Positions 5,324-9,965 of a stretch of 10,071 nt of DNA are shown one piece after another; positions within the stretch are counted from its first letter, which is position 1, and every line of letters begins with the position of its first letter. The DNA lies in the NCBI GenBank assembly GCA_947632295.1, contig CANROQ010000024.1, positions 1 to 10,071 of the forward strand. The letters are read 5' to 3'. The notes below the pieces were generated by a model that searched no databases, was not told the DNA's origin, and saw only the letters and a list, made by a program, of their open reading frames with translations. The DNA comes from an uncultured Bacilli bacterium. Its GTDB lineage: Bacteria; Bacillota_I; Bacilli_A; RF39; UBA660. The position numbers and the translations under genes are program-made.

Positions 5324-5905
5324 ATGTCTCTTCTTCAATATACGGAATATAAGGATATGATTTGCGTCGTTGCTGATAGTGATTTTCTTGGGTATTTTTG
5401 TGGATATATTGGAGTTCCGCATGACCATCCGTTGTATGGAAAAGATTATCAGGATGTAGATCAGGATGTTATTGTTCATGGTGGTTTAACTTATTCTGAA
5501 AATGAGATGCCTGGTATTAACTTAACTAGTAATGATTATTGGTATTTTGGATTTGACTGTGCGCATAGTGGTGATATTTGTTCTATGAGTGATGACTTTG
5601 ATAATATTAGTTGTATTAGCAAGATTCATGTGTGGACTATCCAAAAGGTAATGAGAGAATGTAAGTATCTTGCAGATCAATTTGCAGAGTTCCGCAAAGA
5701 TAAAGTGCCTTCTACTTTGGCTATCCGCAATATGGCAAATGATATTGAATGTCAATTAACGGATATGGCTGAAGCTGCGGATTACAAGGGTAAGAATGCA
5801 GGAAATGAACAAGAAAAATGCATGTGGTATAAACTTGGTTTTGTGTTGGATCAAGTGCTGGATATGTGTTTTGTAGCGAATACTTTGTTGGATAGACTGA
5901 TTTAA
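5324..5905 (+). CDS. Conserved phage-type hypothetical protein (193 residues)
   Basis: The N-terminal half has the string of motifs GYFCGYIGVPHDHPLYGKDY, VHGGLTYSE and YWYFGFDCAHSGD (about 23-85). I recall such a series (CGYxGVP.HPL, HGGLTYS, FGFDCAHxGD) from proteins of unknown function in many phages and plasmids. The conserved His, Asp and Cys suggest a metal or catalytic site. The second half is helical (IQKVMRECKYLADQFAEFRK, then a linker and a helix with LGFVLDQVLDMCFVANTLLDRL) and may be a separate dimerisation part. AAAGGA precedes the ATG at 5324. The gene is transcribed alone from the promoter at 5259-5287; the hairpin at 5941-5998 may end the transcript. The function is not known to me. 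Confidence 0.8.
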   Translation: MSLLQYTEYKDMICVVADSDFLGYFCGYIGVPHDHPLYGKDYQDVDQDVIVHGGLTYSENEMPGINLTSNDYWYFGFDCAHSGDICSMSDDFDNISCISKIHVWTIQKVMRECKYLADQFAEFRKDKVPSTLAIRNMANDIECQLTDMAEAADYKGKNAGNEQEKCMWYKLGFVLDQVLDMCFVANTLLDRLI

Positions 5906-6067
5906 TTTAAATTATTATTGAAAAGGACTATTATTTAGCGCGGGAGTTTGTGATATGAATGTCTTGGCGCGTCATATGAGCGATATCACAGGCTCCCGGC
6001 GTTTTCATGATTGTCAGAGCTGATTTCTGTTGAGAGGATCGTAAAAGAGGTGAGTTTGGATAGCCGC
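5906..6067 (+). other. Intergenic stretch before the first iteron array
   Basis: No gene is supported here. It holds the long inverted repeat 5941-5998 (entered separately) and about 70 bases of unremarkable sequence. A 22-codon frame from 5957 lies inside the inverted repeat and has no ribosome binding site. Confidence 0.6.
5941..5998. repeat. Long inverted repeat / RNA hairpin
   Basis: The arms 5941-5956 and 5983-5998 (CGGGAGTTTGTGATAT and ATATCACAGGCTCCCG) pair over 16 positions, two of them G-U when read on the plus strand. The loop is 26 bases and contains a competing short pairing (ATATGA 5953-5958 with TCATAT 5972-5977). TTTT follows a few bases later, so it may terminate the 193-residue gene; its place just before the iterons also fits an origin structure. 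Confidence 0.65.
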
Positions 6068-6150
6068 TTAAAAAAAGATATACTAATATATTAAAAAAGA
6101 TATACAAATCCGATAAAAAAGATATACAAATAGATAAAAAAAGATATACA
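6068..6150 (+). repeat. Iteron array A: four copies with 22-bp period
   Basis: The core AAAAAAGATATAC occurs four times, with GATATAC at 6077, 6099, 6121 and 6143, exactly 22 bp (two helical turns) apart. The second and third copies continue AAAT. Such helically phased, A-rich direct repeats beside a rep gene are typical binding sites of plasmid initiators. No rep gene follows directly; the flank at 6148-6232 resembles the flank of array B. Confidence 0.82.
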
Positions 6151-6246
6151 CCTAAAAGACAAAGACAAAGACATATAAAAGACATCTTCAACTTCTCTTT
6201 TAAGATGATTTTTAAGGTGAATCAGTTTTATGAATGTTGAAAGTAT

Positions 6247-6274
6247 TTGACAATTTATATTTTTATGCTATACT
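6247..6274 (+). promoter_or_regulatory. Promoter upstream of iteron array B and rep
   Basis: TTGACA (6247-6252), 16-bp spacer ending TATGC, TATACT (6269-6274) with an extended -10 TG. The transcript would run about 365 bases through array B before the rep start, so initiator bound to the iterons could block its own transcription. Confidence 0.75.
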
Positions 6275-6330
6275 TTAATTAAAATATGATATATGAAATT
6301 TCGGAGAAGTTAATTTATTAAATAAATAAG

Positions 6331-6545
6331 AAAAAATATAATACATTATTGTAGTGTTATAAAATTTGAATAAAAAATATAACACATTATTGAGTTGTTG
6401 TATAAAAGTTAGTAAAAAATATAACACAACTATATAAAAAATATAACACATTGGATAGTGTTATAAAATTTTATAACACATTCCGATCAAAAATATAACA
6501 CAACTCGCCGAAAAATATAACACAACTATATAAAAAATATAACAC
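6331..6545 (+). repeat. Iteron array B with direct and inverted copies
   Basis: The core AAAAAATATAACACA (first copy TATAATAC) is repeated. TATAAYAC starts at 6337, 6378, 6420, 6442, 6472, 6494, 6516 and 6538, with 22-bp spacing for most neighbours (6420-6442 and 6472-6538). Inverted copies GTGTTATA lie at 6354 and 6458. The pair 6458-6479 forms a perfect 22-bp palindrome. This is the probable origin and control region bound by the Rep protein encoded at 6647. Confidence 0.85.
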
Positions 6546-6547
6546 CC

Positions 6548-6581
6548 TAAAAGTAATAAGTAAAAGTAATATAAAAGTAAT
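6548..6581 (+). repeat. Short phased repeats TAAAAGTAAT (three copies)
   Basis: Copies lie at 6548-6557, 6561-6570 and 6572-6581, one helical turn apart, directly after array B. Array A is followed at the same place by AAAAGAC repeats (6153-6183). They may be the unwinding part of the origin or a second protein site. Confidence 0.6.
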
Positions 6582-6627
6582 ACTCAACTTCTCTGTTAAG
6601 GTAATTGTTAGAGGAGACTTCTGAATA

Positions 6628-6657
6628 ATGATTGTGAAGGAGGGATATGGAAAATAA
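6628..6657 (+). CDS. Possible 9-residue leader peptide overlapping the rep start
   Basis: GAGGAG (6611-6616) lies 11 bases before an ATG that encodes MIVKEGYGK and stops with TAA at 6655-6657, inside the rep gene. The codons for K and E form the AAGGAGG ribosome binding site of rep. Translation of this frame would therefore cover or open the rep initiation site, as in plasmids whose rep is coupled to a leader peptide. A similar ATG stands at the matching position after array A (6230). It is short, so chance is possible. Confidence 0.4.
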   Translation: MIVKEGYGK

Positions 6658-7399
6658 AGTTTTTATTAGTGTAGCTAAAGAACATATGAAAGAGAAGAAT
6701 TATAACCCTAAAGCCATAGTTATTGCTCAAGATCTAGGCTATATTAAAGAAGGCAATAGAGTTATTGATCGTCAAGAATTTACAGCGTATTTACAAGAGA
6801 CTTTGAAAATGACTAAATATAAATGTAAAAAAGTAATTGATACATTTGTAGATACTGGTATTTTATTAAAAGATAAAATAGATGATAATTTATTAATTAT
6901 GCCTTCATTAAAGGGTAATTTTTTAAGATTGTTGAGGAGTACTACAAGATTTTGTTTAAATGGATTAAGTGATTTTGCTTTTAAAGTATATTGTTATTTA
7001 TTTAATAAATATAATATCAATCAAACATATCAGCATAATGAAAATTTCTTTTTTAGTAAAAAACAAATATTAGAAGATTTAGGATATAGTAGAGGACAAG
7101 ATAAATTAATACAATTAAATGATGCTTTAAGCATTTTGCAAGATTTACATATGATTAGTTATAATGAAGAAGCGGTAGGAAGACCTGGTAAACATGGCAC
7201 TTATCATGAGTTATATAGAGTATATGAATATAATCCAACACAAGTAAAAGCATTAGACGTTACAATAAAAGAATTAGGGACAGAAGTAACAGAAGATTTA
7301 ATTGCAGATAGAAAAAGTATTGAAAATATAATGATGTTTGAAGAAAGTAGAAAAACTATTCCAAGTAATTGGGGTCAATTAAAAGAAAGAAATAAGTAG
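6647..7399 (+). CDS. Probable replication initiator protein (tandem winged helix)
   Basis: The 250-residue protein lies directly behind the iterons. Two winged-helix-like parts can be seen. The first, about 40-100, contains FTAYLQETLKMTKYKCKKVI and a wing around GILLKDKIDDNLLIM. The second, about 103-195, contains FAFKVYCYLFNKYN, then FFSKKQILEDLGYS and a helix QLNDALSILQDLHMISYN followed by a wing ending in YHELYRVYEY. Paired winged helices are the fold of iteron-binding plasmid and phage initiators; no exact family is named. AAGGAGG (6638-6644) is close to the ATG. The gene is poorer in G+C than its neighbours: arginine is AGA/AGG with a single CGN codon, and it lacks the GCGGG words frequent elsewhere, so the replication block may have come from another source. 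Confidence 0.78.
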   Translation: MENKVFISVAKEHMKEKNYNPKAIVIAQDLGYIKEGNRVIDRQEFTAYLQETLKMTKYKCKKVIDTFVDTGILLKDKIDDNLLIMPSLKGNFLRLLRSTTRFCLNGLSDFAFKVYCYLFNKYNINQTYQHNENFFFSKKQILEDLGYSRGQDKLIQLNDALSILQDLHMISYNEEAVGRPGKHGTYHELYRVYEYNPTQVKALDVTIKELGTEVTEDLIADRKSIENIMMFEESRKTIPSNWGQLKERNK

Positions 7400-7400
7400 T

Positions 7401-7658
7401 ATGTATAGAGTTTATTTTTATATGATGAATAATAGGATATATGTTGCGGATTACCGCGATGAGAATAATATTGATGATATATTAGAGATATTATCTGAAT
7501 GTAAGTTTGTTATAATTAAATCTAATAAAATAATTATTAATGGTACTGAATTTGATGATGTTGAATGTGAGTCCGTGCTAACGGTAGATGGGGTTGTTGA
7601 TATTGATGTGCGGGAAGTGGTAGATGGTGAGAATGTATGGATATTCAACTTTCATTAA
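7401..7658 (+). CDS. 85-residue hypothetical protein behind rep
   Basis: It begins one base after the rep stop codon and is probably co-transcribed. The protein has a strand-rich start (MYRVYFYMMNNRIYVADYRD), an acidic helix (NNIDDILEILSECKF), then strands (VIIKSNKIIINGTEF) and an acidic Val-rich end (VVDIDVREVVDGENVWIFNFH). The whole is acidic, with no membrane segment. There is only a weak ribosome binding site, so translation is likely coupled to rep. It overlaps the next gene by 22 bp. I do not recognise the family; the position suggests a copy-control or maintenance role, but the sequence does not show it. Confidence 0.68.
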   Translation: MYRVYFYMMNNRIYVADYRDENNIDDILEILSECKFVIIKSNKIIINGTEFDDVECESVLTVDGVVDIDVREVVDGENVWIFNFH

Positions 7659-7873
7659 ATGAAATAGATAAATATTTAGATATGATATATAAGAATCTTC
7701 AAGTTATATATAGAGATATATATGAATTATATTCTACAAATGGTACTAGTCGTATATTAAATGGTCTTGGAAGCACGATTAACGGAATTCAAAGTAATAT
7801 AATTAATACTAAAAGGTTAGTAGTGCAAGCAGGACATGAGTATGATGAGTGTAGATTATTAAGAGAAGAATAG
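7637..7873 (+). CDS. 78-residue helical hypothetical protein
   Basis: GGTGAG lies 7-12 bases before the ATG at 7637, inside the previous gene. The protein is mostly helical with a heptad-like pattern: LNEIDKYLDMIYKNLQVIYR, a Gly/Ser/Asn turn with TNGTSRILNGLGSTING, and a second helix IQSNIINTKRLVVQAGHEYD ending CRLLREE. Two amphipathic helices joined by a turn suggest a small bundle or dimer. Codons are AT-rich like rep, so it belongs to the same block. The function is unknown. Confidence 0.68.
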   Translation: MDIQLSLNEIDKYLDMIYKNLQVIYRDIYELYSTNGTSRILNGLGSTINGIQSNIINTKRLVVQAGHEYDECRLLREE

Positions 7874-7888
7874 AATATATAGTTGTAA

Positions 7889-7924
7889 ATCCCAGAGAAA
7901 CTTTTCCTATATCCCAGAGAAACT
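7889..7924 (+). repeat. Two direct repeats with 22-bp period
   Basis: The 14-bp sequence ATCCCAGAGAAACT is present exactly at 7889-7902 and 7911-7924. The 22-bp distance equals that of the iteron arrays, but the sequence is unrelated to them. They lie directly behind the rep-linked genes. Confidence 0.7.
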
Positions 7925-8054
7925 GTGGCTTTATTAGTATAGAATTTTATTATTTAATATATATAATTTCTATGATTCCAAGGTACTTTGGGTGCGCACA
8001 TATAACAAGCCCTGTCAACAAAAACTTTTTAAAACCGCACTCAAAGGAGTCTGT

Positions 8055-8249
8055 ATGTCAACACCATATTATATAGTAGATGAAATAGAACACTTAAAAA
8101 CAAAATTGAAGCCTCCGCGGAATTCCGAGGATTTTTGCTATAGTTCTGACTTGGTGGAAAACTTAATAAATATTGTGGAAAACCAGTCGAAAACTATTAA
8201 TATTTTAGTGGAAAAATTGGTGGATAATTGTCATGGGTGGCAGGGTTAG
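8055..8249 (+). CDS. 64-residue hypothetical protein
   Basis: The start is the ATG at 8055, with AAAGGAG at 8044-8050; a longer frame from a GTG at 7992 has no ribosome binding site. The protein starts MSTPYYIVDEIEHLKTKLKP, has a short polar linker with PPRNSEDFCYSSD, and then one amphipathic helix with regular Leu/Ile/Val spacing (LVENLINIVENQSKTINILV) that looks like a coiled coil, ending NCHGWQG. It is probably a small oligomeric cytoplasmic protein. No family is recognised. It stands alone, with about 180 bases of repeats and AT-rich sequence before it and a long non-coding stretch behind it. Confidence 0.65.
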   Translation: MSTPYYIVDEIEHLKTKLKPPRNSEDFCYSSDLVENLINIVENQSKTINILVEKLVDNCHGWQG

Positions 8250-8620
8250 CATAATTTTTTCTCAACCTGACAAGTGCACGAGACATAGCAATTTCAATAA
8301 ATTTTGATAGCAAATTTTGCTAAATTTACTTAGTTAATATGCGGCGGTCTGCTTACTTTTTGGCTTGCTAAAACATTCATCTTACAGGGCTGCCGCGTAT
8401 CAGTACCACCCTTGTTGCTATTTCCATTTCTACTTTTGGAAATGGCTAATTAAGAATTATTAAAAATAATTTTCAAGTCTGGGACTCCTAAACGATTTTC
8501 ATTTTCACTTTTGGAGACTCGCGAAAAAAGTTTCATTTTAAGTAGAGGTTAGCGGCGCGGGAATCAGCCGGACAGATTTTCATTTTCATTTCCAAAAGAG
8601 ATTTCAGTTTGAAAAATATG
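8250..8620. other. Non-coding stretch with inverted and direct repeats
   Basis: No gene is supported here. A 15-bp odd palindrome TAGCAAA-T-TTTGCTA lies at 8308-8322. The 12-bp sequence CTTTTGGAAATG (8433-8444) is exactly complementary to CATTTCCAAAAG (8587-8598), 142 bases apart. The former also pairs locally with CCATTTC (8424-8430). The 14-bp GATTTTCATTTTCA occurs at 8494 and again at 8575. This is enough for a structured RNA or a protein-bound region, but no known RNA family is recognised. Confidence 0.5.
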
Positions 8621-8649
8621 TTTACAGAGGAGAAAAAATAGTATATAAT
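8621..8649 (+). promoter_or_regulatory. Possible promoter upstream of a short leader
   Basis: TTTACA (8621-8626), 17-bp spacer, TATAAT (8644-8649). The only frame behind it encodes 12 residues (ATG at about 8680, MKLKEDAAVLRS) with a poor ribosome binding site. The transcript would meet the A/T hairpin at 8717-8743. Confidence 0.5.
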
Positions 8650-8716
8650 ATATTTGTCAAAAGGGAACAGGTCAGTTCTATGAAACTAAAAGAAGACGCG
8701 GCTGTCCTGCGATCTT

Positions 8717-8743
8717 AACTTTTTAACTAGCTAGAAAAAAGTT
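8717..8743. terminator. A/T-rich hairpin before the 8838 gene promoter
   Basis: AACTTTTT (8717-8724) pairs with AAAAAGTT (8736-8743), with the palindrome CTAGCTAG between them. It could stop transcripts from the promoter at 8621. The stem has only one G-C pair, so termination strength is doubtful. Confidence 0.35.
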
Positions 8744-8772
8744 TTGACAGACTAAAAAATCTATGATATAAT
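8744..8772 (+). promoter_or_regulatory. Strong promoter of the winged-helix gene
   Basis: TTGACA (8744-8749), 17-bp spacer ending CTATGA, TATAAT (8767-8772): both boxes are perfect, with an extended -10 region. The leader has a 6-bp hairpin AAGAGC/GCTCTT (8794-8813) and ends in AAAGGAG (8822-8828). Confidence 0.9.
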
Positions 8773-8837
8773 ATACTTGTAAGAAAGAGAGAAAAGAGCA
8801 TCGAAAAGCTCTTAAAAAGATAAAGGAGAAAGACAAA

Positions 8838-9176
8838 ATGGCTGAGACTAAGGCAACCCGCAAGGAACTGTTCGTTCGCATTAAGGAAGCTATGACTAAT
8901 GACCCAGAGGTTGTTGCGATGTGCGACAAGTATATTGAGCAGCTGTCCCGCAAGCGTGAGACTAAGGCACAGAAGGCTGCGGCAGAGTTCGCTGAAACTG
9001 TAAAGGGTTATATGATGACGGCTAATGAGCCACTGACGAATCGTGAACTTGCTGAATACTTTAAGGTTAGTGGTCAGAAGATTACTGGTGCTTTGCGGAA
9101 GCTCATGACTCTTGGAGAAATTAAGCGAATTGATCCTACTAAGTCTACTGAACCTCCTCTGTACGAAGTAGTGTGA
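8838..9176 (+). CDS. Winged-helix DNA-binding protein, probably abundant
   Basis: The 112-residue protein has a basic helical N-terminal part (MAETKATRKELFVRIKEAMT, then a helix with Lys/Arg and Ala to about 58). A C-terminal winged helix follows: PLTNRELAEYFKVSGQKITG (65-84) as the helix-turn-helix, then ALRKLMTLGEIKRI and the wing to LYEVV. In contrast to its neighbours it prefers AAG, CTG, GCT, CGT and CGC codons, has a perfect promoter and an optimal AAAGGAG, all signs of high expression. This fits an architectural or nucleoid-type DNA-binding protein or a master regulator of the element. The HTH assignment is good; the role is inferred. The next gene lies 74 bases downstream behind a hairpin and is probably in the same transcript. 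Confidence 0.82.
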   Translation: MAETKATRKELFVRIKEAMTNDPEVVAMCDKYIEQLSRKRETKAQKAAAEFAETVKGYMMTANEPLTNRELAEYFKVSGQKITGALRKLMTLGEIKRIDPTKSTEPPLYEVV

Positions 9177-9198
9177 AACATATAGAAGCAGTGAAGAA

Positions 9199-9224
9199 GG
9201 GGTATAGCAATGGGGCTATACCCC
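9199..9224 (+). other. Hairpin between the 8838 and 9251 genes
   Basis: GGGGTATAGC pairs perfectly with GCTATACCCC (10 bp, 6-base loop AATGGG). No T run follows, so it is not an intrinsic terminator. It more likely protects the 3' end of the abundant upstream message or lowers expression of the downstream gene. Confidence 0.75.
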
Positions 9225-9250
9225 GCAGTGGACTATATAAAGGAGTATAA

Positions 9251-9649
9251 TTGAAATATACTTTTATGAATAAAGAGGGGCGCCCGCAACAAATTAATAT
9301 ACCAGAGGAGTATATTGCGCGCACCCGCAAGTCATTAGGCTGTTCTAACAAAGAGGCTATTGAACTATATTTAAGTGATGAAGGGTATATTGATAATTCA
9401 ACAGTACAAGAGTTGACAGAGAAAGCTAAGGGACAAGGTCATCGCGAGTCCTCTGGCAAGAAACGTACAGTAACTCGTAAGCCAGATCTATTTAAACGTG
9501 CGATGATTCAGAATTTATATGAATATATTAGTTCATTGCCTGATGTGCGGGACTGTGAAGTTATGAATATTGAGCGTATAGTGCGGTTTGCGGCAGGTGA
9601 CGAAGAGTATGAGGTGACGTTGTCTAAGAAACGTAAACCTAAAAATTAA
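9251..9649 (+). CDS. Basic hypothetical protein with TTG start
   Basis: TTG at 9251 is preferred because AAAGGAG (9239-9245) lies 5 bases before it, while the first ATG (9266) would be 20 bases away. The 132-residue protein has an N-terminal part YTFMNKEGRPQQINIPEEYI followed by helices with KSLGCSNKEAIELYLSDEG (about 27-46), a Lys/Arg-rich linker (GHRESSGKKRTVTRKP, about 63-78), and a C-terminal domain LFKRAMIQNLYEYISSLPDV...VEVTLSKKRK-like that alternates helix and strand. The basic linker and tail suggest nucleic-acid binding. It follows the winged-helix gene and is ended by a strong terminator (9696-9726). No family is named with confidence. Confidence 0.75.
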   Translation: MKYTFMNKEGRPQQINIPEEYIARTRKSLGCSNKEAIELYLSDEGYIDNSTVQELTEKAKGQGHRESSGKKRTVTRKPDLFKRAMIQNLYEYISSLPDVRDCEVMNIERIVRFAAGDEEYEVTLSKKRKPKN

Positions 9650-9656
9650 ATATTCA

Positions 9657-9672
9657 GGATACCTCCTTTCTG
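9657..9672. other. Near-copy of the 16S rRNA 3' tail (extended Shine-Dalgarno on the minus strand)
   Basis: GGATACCTCCTTTCTG on the plus strand equals the 3' end of Bacillota 16S rRNA (GGATCACCTCCTTTCT) with one C missing. On the minus strand it reads AGAAAGGAGGT followed by ATCC, an extended ribosome-binding sequence, but there is no ATG, GTG or TTG within reach behind it. Confidence 0.7.
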
Positions 9673-9695
9673 TTGCGCGGGGTGACACCCGCAAG

Positions 9696-9726
9696 AGAGC
9701 TGATCGAAAAGGTCAGCTCTTTTTTT
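9696..9726 (+). terminator. Strong intrinsic terminator after the 9251 gene
   Basis: AGAGCTGATC pairs with GGTCAGCTCT (10 bp including one G-U, loop GAAAA) and is followed by seven T. A small GCGGG/CCCGC hairpin (9677-9692) lies just before it. A second A/T palindrome (9732-9753) follows and may be a back-up. Confidence 0.92.
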
Positions 9727-9761
9727 GGTTCTTATTTTTTTTTAAAAAAATAATCAGAATA

Positions 9762-9790
9762 ATTATATCATAAAAAAGAGCCGCTGTCAA
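9762..9790 (-). promoter_or_regulatory. Minus-strand promoter facing the 9251 gene
   Basis: TTGACA (9790-9785), 17-bp spacer ending TTATGA, TATAAT (9767-9762). The transcript would start near 9755 and run antisense through the terminator hairpins and the extended Shine-Dalgarno at 9657-9672. No minus-strand gene follows in the window. Confidence 0.82.
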
Positions 9791-9845
9791 GTTTATCATT
9801 ATTTTGCGTATAATAAAAATTTTAGTGCTTAGTTTTGGGAAATTT

Positions 9846-9895
9846 ACAGATTTTGCGCGTATAGGCCCGGATCTACAGCTTTTGAGCGTATAGGC
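9846..9895 (+). repeat. Two 21-bp direct repeats
   Basis: ACAG(A/C)TTTTG(C/A)GCGTATAGGC is present at 9846-9866 and 9875-9895 with two differences, 29 bp apart. A third partial copy ATTTTGCGTATA lies at 9801-9812. They are richer in G+C than their surroundings, and no gene overlaps them. Confidence 0.75.
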
Positions 9896-9940
9896 GACCT
9901 GCAGCAGCTACGGTCGTAATCGGGGAACAAATGTTCGATA

Positions 9941-9958
9941 AGTTAACTATGGTTAACT
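9941..9958. repeat. Small inverted repeat AGTTAAC/GTTAACT
   Basis: Two 7-bp arms (9941-9947 and 9952-9958) with a TATG centre lie just before the tandem repeat array. This is the size of a dimer operator. Confidence 0.6.
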
Positions 9959-9965
9959 CTTGTAA

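Noticed and set aside
5931..6191. 86-codon minus-strand frame over array A
   Set aside because: Its sequence is largely the translation of the iterons (YLFLSI-type repeats) and the hairpin; no initiation signal.
6068..6545. CRISPR array
   Set aside because: The period is 22 bp with no unique spacers of normal length and no cas genes; these are iterons.
7992..8054. GTG start extending the 8055 gene by 21 codons
   Set aside because: No ribosome binding site before the GTG, while AAAGGAG stands correctly before the ATG at 8055.
8214..8226. DnaA box (complement of TTATCCACC)
   Set aside because: A single site with a mismatch inside a coding region; no cluster.
8197..8286. 29-codon minus-strand frame (MSRALVRLRKN...)
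   Set aside because: Antisense to the end of the 8055 gene and without a ribosome binding site.
8723..8953. 76-codon minus-strand frame
   Set aside because: It is the shadow of the 8838 gene and its promoter, which are far better supported.
2731..9176. TGA read as tryptophan (alternative code), suggested by the TGA at 2731 and by TGA stops followed soon by TAG or TAA
   Set aside because: All tryptophans in the long genes are TGG and no long gene has an internal TGA; the broken gene is the only case.
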